This document shows positions 1-5,826 of a DNA stretch of 7,327 bases, one piece after another. Source of the DNA: Microgenomates group bacterium (lineage in GTDB: Bacteria; Patescibacteriota; Microgenomatia; UBA1400; PJMF01); NCBI GenBank assembly GCA_009776965.1, contig WRMU01000042.1, positions 1 to 7,327 of the forward strand, written 5' to 3'. A model generated the notes under the pieces. It worked only from the letters and a program-made list of their open reading frames with translations. It did not search any database and was not told the DNA's origin. The stretch's first letter is position 1. Each line of letters starts with the position of its first letter. A program made the translations under genes and the position numbers.

Positions 1-331
1 ATAAAGGGGTGGAATCGCCGCGACGCTCGCCCAAAGCAGTGATAACAGTAAAACCACTGTTTTTATCGGCAAAAGTGGGGGCGATTTGATCGACCATGAG
101 GTTGACTAGCTTTCTTTTACCAAAAAATCTATGTAGGACACGGCGGGAGGCGAGATCTCCCTTTTTGGCCTTAGTAATCAGCTTTTCCATATGGCGAGCA
201 GCTTCTTTGGCCATAGGACGAGTGGTGGTGATGGCTCCATAGATAGCGAGGTTGCTCACCAAAGACAAGATGAGTCCCTTGCGGGCGTTGCTATCTCGGT
301 TGAACTGGTGACCACTAACTCGATGACGCAT
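1..331 (-). CDS. rplQ: 50S ribosomal protein bL17 (L17), C-terminus cut by window edge
   Basis: Large-subunit ribosomal protein bL17. Reading down from the ATG at 331, 110 codons are visible and the frame is open to base 1, so the C-terminal end and stop lie outside the window. The translation opens MRHRVSGHQFNRDSNARKG and carries the family's landmarks: a Thr-Thr-Thr-Arg segment around residue 37 followed by a KEAARHMEKLITKAKKGD helix (about 43-60), an arginine pair SRRVL just after, and the GERRGDSTP motif near residue 100, which is the typical near-terminal L17 signature. The start codon lies one base after the rpoA stop (TAA-T-ATG), so translation is probably coupled to rpoA. rplQ as the last gene after rpoA is the standard end of the alpha operon. 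bL17 is usually about 115-130 residues, so few codons are missing. Confidence 0.97.
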   Translation of the reverse strand, partial: MRHRVSGHQFNRDSNARKGLILSLVSNLAIYGAITTTRPMAKEAARHMEKLITKAKKGDLASRRVLHRFFGKRKLVNLMVDQIAPTFADKNSGFTVITALGERRGDSTPL

Positions 332-332
332 A

Positions 333-1280
333 TTATTTTTCCAGTAGTTTAATGCCCTTGGCGGCGAGGACTTCAGCAATTAAATCAATGCTTTTTTCAC
401 CCAAGTTTTTGATCTTGGCGATTTTTTCGGGAGGAGTGGAGGTTAAATCGGCCACGGTCTTGAAACCACCACGACGCAGGGCATTAGCAATGCGGGTGGG
501 GAGCTCTAACTCCTCCACGGTGAGCAGATTGATCTTATTATCTTTGGCATTAACAAATCTTTGAGTGTCCACTTCTTCGGCGTCCACCGGATTGAAGATT
601 TGTTCAAACTGCTTGGCGAGGATTTGGGCCGCTTGGTTCACAGCTTCAAGCGGGGTGATCGAGCCATTGGTAGTAATATCTAATAAGACTTTATCATAGT
701 CGGTGACTCGACCCACTCGGGTAGCCTCGACTTTGTAGGAGACATTAATAACTGGCGAGAAGATGGCATCCACCATCAACTCCCCTACTCGCTCAGTTTG
801 AGCGTCGGTGATGGTTAAAAATCCAGTGCCCGAGCGAGCGCGCATTTCAATATTAAACTCGTCTTTATTGACTAACTCGGCAATAAAAAGATCTTTGTTG
901 ATAACTTCAAAACCAGCATCAACTTCGATGTCAGCGGCGGTGACAACCTTGGGTCCTTTAACCTGTAGGCGCAGAGAGCCCTCATCGTCAGTATCAGCCT
1001 TGAGGACTACTTGTTTTAAGTTGAGAAGAACATCGAGCAAATCGGCGCTCAAGCCCTCCACACTGGTATATTGATGGCTAGCATGGGCAAACTTAACCGC
1101 GGTGATGGAGCTCCCAGGGAGAGCGGTCAACAGCACGCGACGCAAACTGTTGCCGATGGTATGACCAAAGCCTTGGAGGAGAGGGTTGAGCTCGACAATC
1201 TGATGATTGGCTCCCAGATCCTGAGCTACTTTAGTGGTGAAGATGGGATTGGTGGCTTCGTATTTAGTTAGGTCTCTCAT
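333..1280 (-). CDS. rpoA: DNA-directed RNA polymerase subunit alpha
   Basis: Alpha subunit of RNA polymerase, 315 residues, close to the usual length. The N-terminal domain, which dimerises and nucleates beta/beta' assembly, shows the conserved GFGHTIGNSLRRVLL block (37-51) and the HQYTSVEGL segment (69-77) followed by an LLNLK strand. A flexible linker sits around 230-250. The C-terminal domain, which contacts UP-element DNA and activators, is present: LPTRIANALRRGGFKTVADL spans roughly 260-279, with Arg263 and Asn266 in the positions of the E. coli DNA-contact residues Arg265 and Asn268, and a second helix-hairpin motif KNLGEKS at about 291-297. The gene lies 21 bases after rpsD and has an AGGAAG Shine-Dalgarno-like stretch about 7 bases before ATG. 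The presence of a normal alpha-CTD implies UP-element type promoters could operate in this organism (inference). Confidence 0.98.
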   Translation of the reverse strand: MRDLTKYEATNPIFTTKVAQDLGANHQIVELNPLLQGFGHTIGNSLRRVLLTALPGSSITAVKFAHASHQYTSVEGLSADLLDVLLNLKQVVLKADTDDEGSLRLQVKGPKVVTAADIEVDAGFEVINKDLFIAELVNKDEFNIEMRARSGTGFLTITDAQTERVGELMVDAIFSPVINVSYKVEATRVGRVTDYDKVLLDITTNGSITPLEAVNQAAQILAKQFEQIFNPVDAEEVDTQRFVNAKDNKINLLTVEELELPTRIANALRRGGFKTVADLTSTPPEKIAKIKNLGEKSIDLIAEVLAAKGIKLLEK

Positions 1281-1301
1281 ATTTTTTCTTCCTAGGTTAG
1301 T

Positions 1302-1910
1302 TTACCTTGAATAGAACTCAACAATTAATTGCTCGTCAATTTTTTCACCGATTTGAGCCCGATCGGGAAAAGTGACTACTTTGGCGGCTGCACCTTTGGC
1401 TTCGAGCCAAGCGGGAACAGCAGCTTTGTTATCTTTGAGCAAGTCGGCGATAAGATTAATTTTGGCGGATTTGGGTCGAATGGTAATCACATCTCCAGTC
1501 TTCACCTGATAGGAGGGGATGTTCATGGTTTTATTATTAACCAAAAAGTGGTTATGGTTGACTAATTGGCGGGCAGTGGCTCTGGTGGTAGCCCAGCCGA
1601 GACGATAAACAACATTATCGAGACGGCGCTCGAGCATGGAGAGCATAGCAGCGCCAGTGGCCATAGGCAGAGCATCAGCAATTTTATAAATCTTAACTAA
1701 GGGTTTTTCTAGAATGCCATAGATGGCTTTGAGCTTTTGCTTTTCGCGCAATTGCAGCCCATACTGAGAGAGTTTGCCACGGCGCTTGGCACCATGCTGA
1801 CCGGCAGGTTGGGCAATGCGACGCAAAGTCTTGAGAGAATTGGTTTTCAAACCTAAGTCTTCACCAAAACGGCGAGAAAGTCTAGTTTTGGGTCCGGTAT
1901 ATCTTGCCAT
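1302..1910 (-). CDS. rpsD: 30S ribosomal protein uS4, zinc-free type
   Basis: Primary 16S rRNA-binding protein of the small subunit, 202 residues. The N-terminus reads MARYTGPKTRLSRRFGEDLG, the usual uS4 opening, but without the zinc-binding cysteines found in some homologues; the whole protein has no cysteine, so it is the C-minus type. The basic stretch AGQHGAKRRGKLSQYGLQLREKQKLK covers about 36-61. The S4 RNA-binding domain is clear at about 95-145, with RRLDNVVYRLGWATTRATARQ and later NIPSYQVKTGDVI. It lies 14 bases after rpsK and has an AAGGAA sequence 10 bases ahead of ATG as a weak Shine-Dalgarno. In E. coli uS4 represses its own operon through an mRNA pseudoknot before rpsM; no such structure could be recognised in the 13-base rpmJ-rpsM gap here. 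Confidence 0.98.
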   Translation of the reverse strand: MARYTGPKTRLSRRFGEDLGLKTNSLKTLRRIAQPAGQHGAKRRGKLSQYGLQLREKQKLKAIYGILEKPLVKIYKIADALPMATGAAMLSMLERRLDNVVYRLGWATTRATARQLVNHNHFLVNNKTMNIPSYQVKTGDVITIRPKSAKINLIADLLKDNKAAVPAWLEAKGAAAKVVTFPDRAQIGEKIDEQLIVEFYSR

Positions 1911-1924
1911 ATATTTATAATTCC

Positions 1925-2332
1925 TTAATGATTATGTTTTGCTTTTCTGGAGCGGGTGCCGTTATGAGGCATAGGTGTTTTATCAACGATCATGTCGATT
2001 TTAACTTTGAAGGCACGCAAGACGTTCATAACCACGTCGCGTCCGGGGCCGATGCCCTTAATATAAACGTCAACTTGGTTTATACCAAAATTACGAGCTT
2101 TGTTTAGAGCATTTTCGATGGCGACAGTGGCGGCAAAGGGGGTGGATTTGCGCGAACCAGAAAAACCGGATTCGCCAGTTGAAGACCAACAGAGAACATT
2201 GCCTTTTTCGTCGGTGATGGAAACTAAGGTACTATTAAAAGTGGCAGAAACATAAACTCTGCCTTTGGGAACTAACTTGGTCACTTTTTTGGCAGTCTTA
2301 GTGGTCTTGGATGACGAATTGATTTTTGGCAT
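1925..2332 (-). CDS. rpsK: 30S ribosomal protein uS11
   Basis: Small-subunit platform protein uS11, 135 residues. After a lysine- and serine-rich N-terminal tail of about 22 residues comes the conserved core: ATFNSTLVSITD (30-41), GNVLCWSSTGESGFSGSRKS (44-63), then TPFAA. The usual glycine loop appears as KGIGPGRD (92-99), where most bacteria have G-x-G-S-G-R; Pro replaces Ser but length is unchanged. The C-terminus carries the expected TPMPHNGTR motif (119-127) followed by a short basic, histidine-containing end. Start at 2332 is only 3 bases after the rpsM stop, which leaves no intergenic ribosome-binding site, so translation is probably coupled to rpsM. Confidence 0.98.
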   Translation of the reverse strand: MPKINSSSKTTKTAKKVTKLVPKGRVYVSATFNSTLVSITDEKGNVLCWSSTGESGFSGSRKSTPFAATVAIENALNKARNFGINQVDVYIKGIGPGRDVVMNVLRAFKVKIDMIVDKTPMPHNGTRSRKAKHNH

Positions 2333-2335
2333 ATA

Positions 2336-2743
2336 TTATTTGGAGCTCTTGGCGGCTTCTAGTTTGGCGGCCATTTCTTTAGTCATGGAGCCGATGGTAT
2401 GACGTTTGTTGCCGCGGACAGTGCGGGAATTGGTGCGGGTGCGCTGCCCCCTGACGGGAAGGCCCATGCTATGACGCATGCCGCGATAGGATTTGATCCG
2501 ACGCAAGCGGTCAATATTGTCACTGATCTGACGACGGAGGTCGCCTTCGGTGATAATTTTATCTAAAGCGGCGGAAATCTTACTAATTTCTTCGTTGGTT
2601 AGCTCATGCGCTCTTTTGGTGGGATCGAGACGGAGACTGGTGATGATGTCTTTGGCGATTTTAGGGCCTACGCCATAGATGGCTTGAAGGGCAAAAGAGA
2701 GCTTCTTTTGTTCGGGGATATCAACGCCAGAAATACGTAACAT
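2336..2743 (-). CDS. rpsM: 30S ribosomal protein uS13
   Basis: Small-subunit head protein uS13, 135 residues, which contacts the P-site tRNA and bridges to the large subunit. The N-terminus MLRISGVDIPEQKKLSFAL matches the family apart from Leu instead of Ala at position 2. The helix-turn YGVGPK (23-28), the EGDLRRQISDNIDRL segment (66-80), YRGMRHSMGLPVRGQRT (86-102) and TNSRT (104-108) are all present. The C-terminal tail, usually lysine-rich and reaching toward tRNA, here ends with a longer, more acidic/alanine helix (KEMAAKLEAAKSSK). A ribosome-binding sequence AAAGGAA lies 4 bases ahead of the ATG. The gene follows rpmJ by 13 bases, the usual rpmJ-rpsM order. Confidence 0.98.
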   Translation of the reverse strand: MLRISGVDIPEQKKLSFALQAIYGVGPKIAKDIITSLRLDPTKRAHELTNEEISKISAALDKIITEGDLRRQISDNIDRLRRIKSYRGMRHSMGLPVRGQRTRTNSRTVRGNKRHTIGSMTKEMAAKLEAAKSSK

Positions 2744-2756
2744 AATGTTCCTTTAT

Positions 2757-2870
2757 TTAGCCCTGTCTCTGTTTATGCTTAGGATTGGTACAAATAACCC
2801 GCAACACGCCTTTGCGCTTGATCATTTTGCATTGTTTGCAGATTTTTTTTACTGAAGCACGAACTTTCAT
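2757..2870 (-). CDS. rpmJ: 50S ribosomal protein bL36, zinc-ribbon type
   Basis: A 37-residue gene. Translation from the ATG at 2870 gives MKVRASVKKICKQCKMIKRK followed by GVLRVICTNPKHKQRQG and a TAA stop at 2757. This is the canonical bL36 length and sequence pattern. The zinc ligands are all there: Cys11, Cys14, Cys27 and His32 (C-x2-C-x12-C-x4-H), so it is the zinc-binding (C-plus) paralogue. It sits 47 bases after infA and 13 before rpsM, the standard infA-rpmJ-rpsM order. The gap to infA is AT-rich and contains a TATAAT candidate promoter; no good Shine-Dalgarno is visible before the start. Confidence 0.97.
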   Translation of the reverse strand: MKVRASVKKICKQCKMIKRKGVLRVICTNPKHKQRQG

Positions 2871-2875
2871 AATTA

Positions 2876-2914
2876 ATGAACTGGTATTATATATTAAATG
2901 ATATAAATAAACAA
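2876..2914 (-). promoter_or_regulatory. candidate internal promoter before rpmJ
   Basis: On the minus strand the infA-rpmJ gap has a perfect -10 TATAAT (2886-2891) with TTGTTT 17 bases upstream (2909-2914) as a weak -35. The predicted start near 2879 leaves only about 9 bases of leader before the rpmJ ATG. The 11-mer TATAATACCAG (2881-2891) is identical to that of the infA promoter. The surroundings are very AT-rich, so chance resemblance is possible. Confidence 0.5.
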
Positions 2915-2917
2915 CAA

Positions 2918-3250
2918 TTAATTTGACTGCGAAGCATTTTTGGTGGCACGATAGGTTATTTTTAGCTTCTTTAGATCATATTTTGACACATAGCCGCGAA
3001 CTTCGTCGCCCGGCATAACTCGAATACGGTAAAGACGCATTTTGCCAGCGAGAGTGGCGATTAGGGTCTGGCCGATCATGGGAGTGAGCTCGGTGGTGGT
3101 GACTAGAACATGGAACATAGTGTTGGGAAGACAGGTGACAACCTTGCCCTCGACGGCATAACAATCCGCGGGGACTTCTTGTCTGGTGAACTCAGCCGTG
3201 GTTTGGCGTTTGGCTTTTTGGGTGCGTTTGTGTGCTTGGACTCTGCCCAT
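2918..3250 (-). CDS. infA: translation initiation factor IF-1 with N- and C-terminal extensions
   Basis: IF-1, the OB-fold factor that occupies the 30S A site during initiation. The core is recognisable from about residue 33: VEGKVVTCLPNTMFHVLV (33-50), AGKMRLYRIRVMPGDEVRGY (68-87) and DLKKLKITYR (92-101). At 110 residues it is much longer than the usual 70-75. The extra length is a basic N-terminal tail of about 30 residues (MGRVQAHKRTQKAKRQ...), a small insertion in the loop around 50-65 (TTTELTPMIGQTL), and about 9 residues after the usual end. No Met, GTG or TTG lies between the first codon and the core, and the promoter spacing points to the same ATG, so the tail is probably real. There is no Shine-Dalgarno. 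The following genes are rpmJ and rpsM, as in most bacteria. Confidence 0.96.
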   Translation of the reverse strand: MGRVQAHKRTQKAKRQTTAEFTRQEVPADCYAVEGKVVTCLPNTMFHVLVTTTELTPMIGQTLIATLAGKMRLYRIRVMPGDEVRGYVSKYDLKKLKITYRATKNASQSN

Positions 3251-3251
3251 A

Positions 3252-3287
3252 ATCTGGTATTATACTATTTTCAAAGATAAAAGACAA
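3252..3287 (-). promoter_or_regulatory. strong sigma-70-type promoter of the infA/alpha operon, giving a nearly leaderless mRNA
   Basis: On the minus strand: -35 TTGTCT at 3282-3287, exactly 17 bases of spacer, and a perfect -10 TATAAT at 3259-3264. Only 8 bases separate the -10 from the infA ATG at 3250. A start about 7 bases after the -10 falls near 3252, leaving about two bases of 5' leader. This explains the lack of a ribosome-binding site. It is the best promoter in the window. Confidence 0.75.
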
Positions 3288-3296
3288 GTTTGGGTT

Positions 3297-3326
3297 GTCC
3301 CGCCGCTCTGAGATGAGCAGCGGGAC
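3297..3326 (-). terminator. 12-bp hairpin after the membrane protein gene, possible terminator
   Basis: Arms 3297-3308 and 3315-3326 pair over 12 base pairs around a 6-base loop; on the minus-strand RNA the only non-Watson-Crick pair is one G-U wobble, and the stem is GC-rich. It begins 12 bases after the stop of the upstream gene and ends 9 bases before the infA -35 box. No U-run follows directly (the next bases on that strand are AACCCAAACTTG), so it is not a textbook intrinsic terminator. The wobble favours function in the minus-strand RNA. Confidence 0.45.
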
Positions 3327-3338
3327 GTGCTGAAAAGG

Positions 3339-3818
3339 TCATAACCCGATTGTCCGAAGCAAGTTTTTAGCGATAATAATGCCGGTTTGCTTTCTGATAA
3401 TCAGTCGGAAGACTGCTGGGGTGAGTAGAATTGCTAGGGTTAAGATAACTAGCATGGTAACAAGAGCAAGCCACCAGAAGCTAGTGGAGAGCATCCAGTT
3501 GAGCAGAGAGTAGCCGCCCCAGTTAGCAAGCGTCCAGAGAAGCGCCCAAATCCAAGTCCAAGGAGCAAAGATGCCTTTTTCATGGACATTGATAGTGGTT
3601 TTGGCAGCGCGGAAGATACTCAAACCAATCCAATAACCAATAAAACCACAGATCAAAATGCAGAAGGTGCCTTGCCAATAGTCGCGGGTATAAAATCTGG
3701 TCAGCAAAGCAATGACATAAGCAATCAGATAGTAAGCGCTACCTAAGAATTGGAAAGTGAGAACTTGCGAGACATAACGTTCGGGTGGATAGACGAGTTG
3801 CGAATCATTTTTTTCCAT
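3339..3818 (-). CDS. tryptophan-rich four-helix membrane protein, function unknown
   Basis: I do not recognise this 159-residue protein. It has a short polar N-terminus (MEKNDSQLVYPPERY) and four hydrophobic segments at about 17-40, 50-70, 84-109 and 113-140, separated by short basic or polar loops (RFYTRDYW; RAAKTTINVHEKG), then a basic C-terminal end (RLIIRKQTG...KNLLRTIGL). Ten of the 159 residues are tryptophan, eight of them between 87 and 116. No signal peptide cleavage site or catalytic motif stands out. The start at 3818 is chosen over an in-frame ATG at 3851 because AAGGAGGTT lies 6-7 bases before it, the strongest Shine-Dalgarno in the window. It stands alone between the MEP operon and infA, in the place where map or secY would usually be, and has its own promoter. 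By predicted topology it is an inner-membrane protein; anything further would be guesswork. Confidence 0.8.
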   Translation of the reverse strand: MEKNDSQLVYPPERYVSQVLTFQFLGSAYYLIAYVIALLTRFYTRDYWQGTFCILICGFIGYWIGLSIFRAAKTTINVHEKGIFAPWTWIWALLWTLANWGGYSLLNWMLSTSFWWLALVTMLVILTLAILLTPAVFRLIIRKQTGIIIAKNLLRTIGL

Positions 3819-3824
3819 GACGAG

Positions 3825-3833
3825 AACCTCCTT
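3825..3833 (-). promoter_or_regulatory. strong Shine-Dalgarno of the membrane protein gene
   Basis: The minus strand reads AAGGAGGTT, complementary to the conserved 16S rRNA 3' end, 6 bases before the ATG at 3818. This decides the start. Other genes here have weaker or no such sequence. Confidence 0.85.
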
Positions 3834-3886
3834 GATAATATGAGAGTGCAAAGAGCAATAAGAAAATCTTGCAATGATTTTTCAGC

Positions 3887-3922
3887 AAGGGTCATTATAA
3901 CATAATATAAGCTATATTTCAT
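3887..3922 (-). promoter_or_regulatory. candidate extended -10 promoter of the membrane protein gene
   Basis: On the minus strand TATAAT at 3894-3899 is preceded by TG one base upstream (TGTTATAAT), the extended -10 form. ATGAAA (3917-3922) lies 17 bases further up as a 4/6 match to -35 and overlaps the end of ispG. A start near 3887 gives a leader of about 69 bases to the ATG at 3818. Confidence 0.6.
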
Positions 3923-4967
3923 TAAGTAGCTTGATTAATTCTGGGTAGAGTTGTTCTGTGGAAACAGTTTTGACGACCTTGCCTTTTTTGAATAAAACGC
4001 CGCTGTCTTTGCCACCGGCGACACCAACGTCGGCCTCGCGAGCTTCGCCTGGACCATTGACGGCGCAGCCCATGACGGCGACGGTGATATTTTTATAACG
4101 AGGGAGAGAGTCCAGATAGGTGGAGACTTGAGCGGCGAGGGGAAGCATATCGAAGTTAGTGCGCGAGCAAGTGGGACAGGCAATGAGGGTGGGGCCGGAT
4201 TGTAAATCCAGAGATTTGAGAATATTGCGGCCAATGACGACTTCATCTACGGGGTCGCCGGTGAGGGAAACGCGAATAGTATCACCAATGCCCTGCAAGA
4301 GTAAGCTACCAATGCCGATGGAGGACTTGACAGTACTATCATCTTTGAGGCCGGCTTCGGTGACACCTAGATGGAGGGGATAATTAACCTGAGAGCTTAA
4401 TAACTGATAAGCCTCGACTGTCATGGAAACCGAAGAAGACTTGACGGAAATGATAATCTGATCAAAATCAAAACTTTCTAAAAGTTTAACATTGTCGAGA
4501 GCACTATCGACTAGAGCCTGAGCAGTAGGATGACCATAGCGACGCAAAATATCGGGTTGGATGGAGCCGGTGTTGACTCCGAGGCGAATAGGGATGCGGG
4601 CTTTGGCGGCGGCGGCGACAACTTTTTTAACTGGCTCTGCCCCACCGATATTGCCTGGGTTGAGACGGATTTTGTCAGTCCCTTGGTTAATAGCTTCAAG
4701 AGCGAATTGATGGTTAAAATGAATGTCGGCGACGAGAGGAATATGGATGCGTTTTTTAATGGCGGAGATGTTTTGTACACTAGCTAAATCTAAAAAGCCA
4801 ACTCGGACTATATCGCAACCAACTTCCTCGAGTTGATGGATTTGTTTGACCACAGCAGCTGTGTCGTGACTATCGACATTAACCATGGATTGGACCAGAA
4901 TGGGATGATATCCTCCCACAATGTTACTACCAACCTTGATGGGAGAAGTGGTTTTTCTATTAATCAT
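3912..4967 (-). CDS. ispG: 4-hydroxy-3-methylbut-2-enyl diphosphate synthase (HMBPP synthase)
   Basis: Iron-sulfur enzyme that converts methylerythritol 2,4-cyclodiphosphate to HMBPP, the sixth step of the MEP pathway counting from dxs; cytoplasmic. At 351 residues it has the compact bacterial form. The TIM-barrel domain starts with a typical VGG...PILVQSM segment (17-28), then CDIVRVGF (51-58), PLVADIHFNHQFAL (77-90), DKIRLNPGN (98-106) and a LGVNTGS loop (129-135). The C-terminal [4Fe-4S] domain holds Cys264 and Cys267 (CPTC), Cys301 (MGCAVNGPGEA) and Glu308, matching the four cluster ligands known in the family. Its ATG overlaps the ispE stop by 8 bases and no Shine-Dalgarno is seen, so translation is probably coupled. 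It is the last gene of the ispH-F-E-G run; it ends with TAG. Confidence 0.98.
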   Translation of the reverse strand: MINRKTTSPIKVGSNIVGGYHPILVQSMVNVDSHDTAAVVKQIHQLEEVGCDIVRVGFLDLASVQNISAIKKRIHIPLVADIHFNHQFALEAINQGTDKIRLNPGNIGGAEPVKKVVAAAAKARIPIRLGVNTGSIQPDILRRYGHPTAQALVDSALDNVKLLESFDFDQIIISVKSSSVSMTVEAYQLLSSQVNYPLHLGVTEAGLKDDSTVKSSIGIGSLLLQGIGDTIRVSLTGDPVDEVVIGRNILKSLDLQSGPTLIACPTCSRTNFDMLPLAAQVSTYLDSLPRYKNITVAVMGCAVNGPGEAREADVGVAGGKDSGVLFKKGKVVKTVSTEQLYPELIKLLNEI

Positions 4968-5826
4968 AATTAAAGACCCACGTCTGATATTCTGGATAGG
5001 AAACTTTTACCGCGGCGGCGGCAGTTTTAGCGGCTAGCTCATCAGTAAACACGCCATAAATACAAGAGCCTTTGCCAGTTAGTAGGGCACCGAGGGCATT
5101 ATTGCTTAAGAGAAACTTCTTGATGGCTGATAATTGAGGGTAGGCGGCAAAAATGGCGGTTTCAAAGCTGTTATGCAGGAAATTAGCAAAAGATAAATCG
5201 TGTTTTTTTAGAGCTTTTAATAAAGGGGCGAGGTCCTTATCTTGGCTATAGGAGTGACGGTCGAGTAAACTATAAGCATCGGCAACACTAATATGAATGT
5301 GAGGGAAAACAAGGAGAATGGAGCATTTGGGCAAACTCATTAAAGGAATGAGCTCTCCCTGATTTTTAATGCCGTGCTTGGTTTCATAAACGACGTCATT
5401 AATTAAAGAAAAGGCAATGTCGGAACCAATATCTTTGGCCAGAGAAGTGAGTCGTTTGGGATGGACGCTGAGCTTCCAAGCATCATTGAGGTATTTGAGA
5501 AAAGTGGCGGCATTGAGACTGCCTCCACCAAGGCCGGAGCAGGAGGGAATGTTTTTGACTAAATGAACGGAGAGACCATGAGGCTCGGGCGAGAGAGTGA
5601 GCATTTTTTGATAAACGATAAAGAGGAGATTGCGCTCATCGGTGGGGATGGAGGGATCGGAACAAGTAAGGTGAAAACCAGAAGGAGTTCTGGTGATGAG
5701 CAATTCATCATAAAAAGGGAGAGTGGTGAGCACGGTGTTGACGTCATGATAGCCGTTGGATAACTTTCCCTTAACTACTAAACCGAGATTGAGCTTAGCG
5801 GGTGAGAGAACAGATGACTTGTGCAT
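4960..5826 (-). CDS. ispE: 4-diphosphocytidyl-2-C-methyl-D-erythritol kinase
   Basis: GHMP-family kinase that phosphorylates the 2-hydroxyl of CDP-methylerythritol with ATP. The 288-residue product shows the substrate-site lysine in SPAKLNLGL (Lys11), GYHDV (25-29), the phosphate-binding loop GLGGGSLNAA (98-107, where S-S-D/N is most usual), GSDIAF with the catalytic-type Asp136, the NSFETAIFAAYPQL stretch (219-232) typical of the family, and the third GHMP motif LLTGKGSCIYGVF (248-260). The frame is open 25 codons further up to an ATG at 5901, but those residues do not look like IspE, and the start at 5826 has AAAGGT 4-5 bases before it and puts the PAKLNL motif at the normal place. This start overlaps ispF by 32 bases; ispG overlaps its stop by 8. 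Confidence 0.96.
   Translation of the reverse strand: MHKSSVLSPAKLNLGLVVKGKLSNGYHDVNTVLTTLPFYDELLITRTPSGFHLTCSDPSIPTDERNLLFIVYQKMLTLSPEPHGLSVHLVKNIPSCSGLGGGSLNAATFLKYLNDAWKLSVHPKRLTSLAKDIGSDIAFSLINDVVYETKHGIKNQGELIPLMSLPKCSILLVFPHIHISVADAYSLLDRHSYSQDKDLAPLLKALKKHDLSFANFLHNSFETAIFAAYPQLSAIKKFLLSNNALGALLTGKGSCIYGVFTDELAAKTAAAAVKVSYPEYQTWVFNYD

Noticed and set aside
1925..2332. Changed glycine loop of uS11 (GIGPGR instead of GxGSGR)
   Set aside because: A single Ser-to-Pro change at constant length with everything else conserved; ordinary lineage divergence.
3819..3851. 11-codon extension of the membrane protein from an ATG at 3851
   Set aside because: The strong AAGGAGG lies inside this extension and is correctly spaced only for the ATG at 3818.
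3868..3889. CTTGC/GCAAG hairpin followed by TTTT on the minus strand, a possible ispG terminator
   Set aside because: The stem is only 5 bp with a 12-base loop, and the proposed promoter start of the next gene falls inside it; too weak to call.
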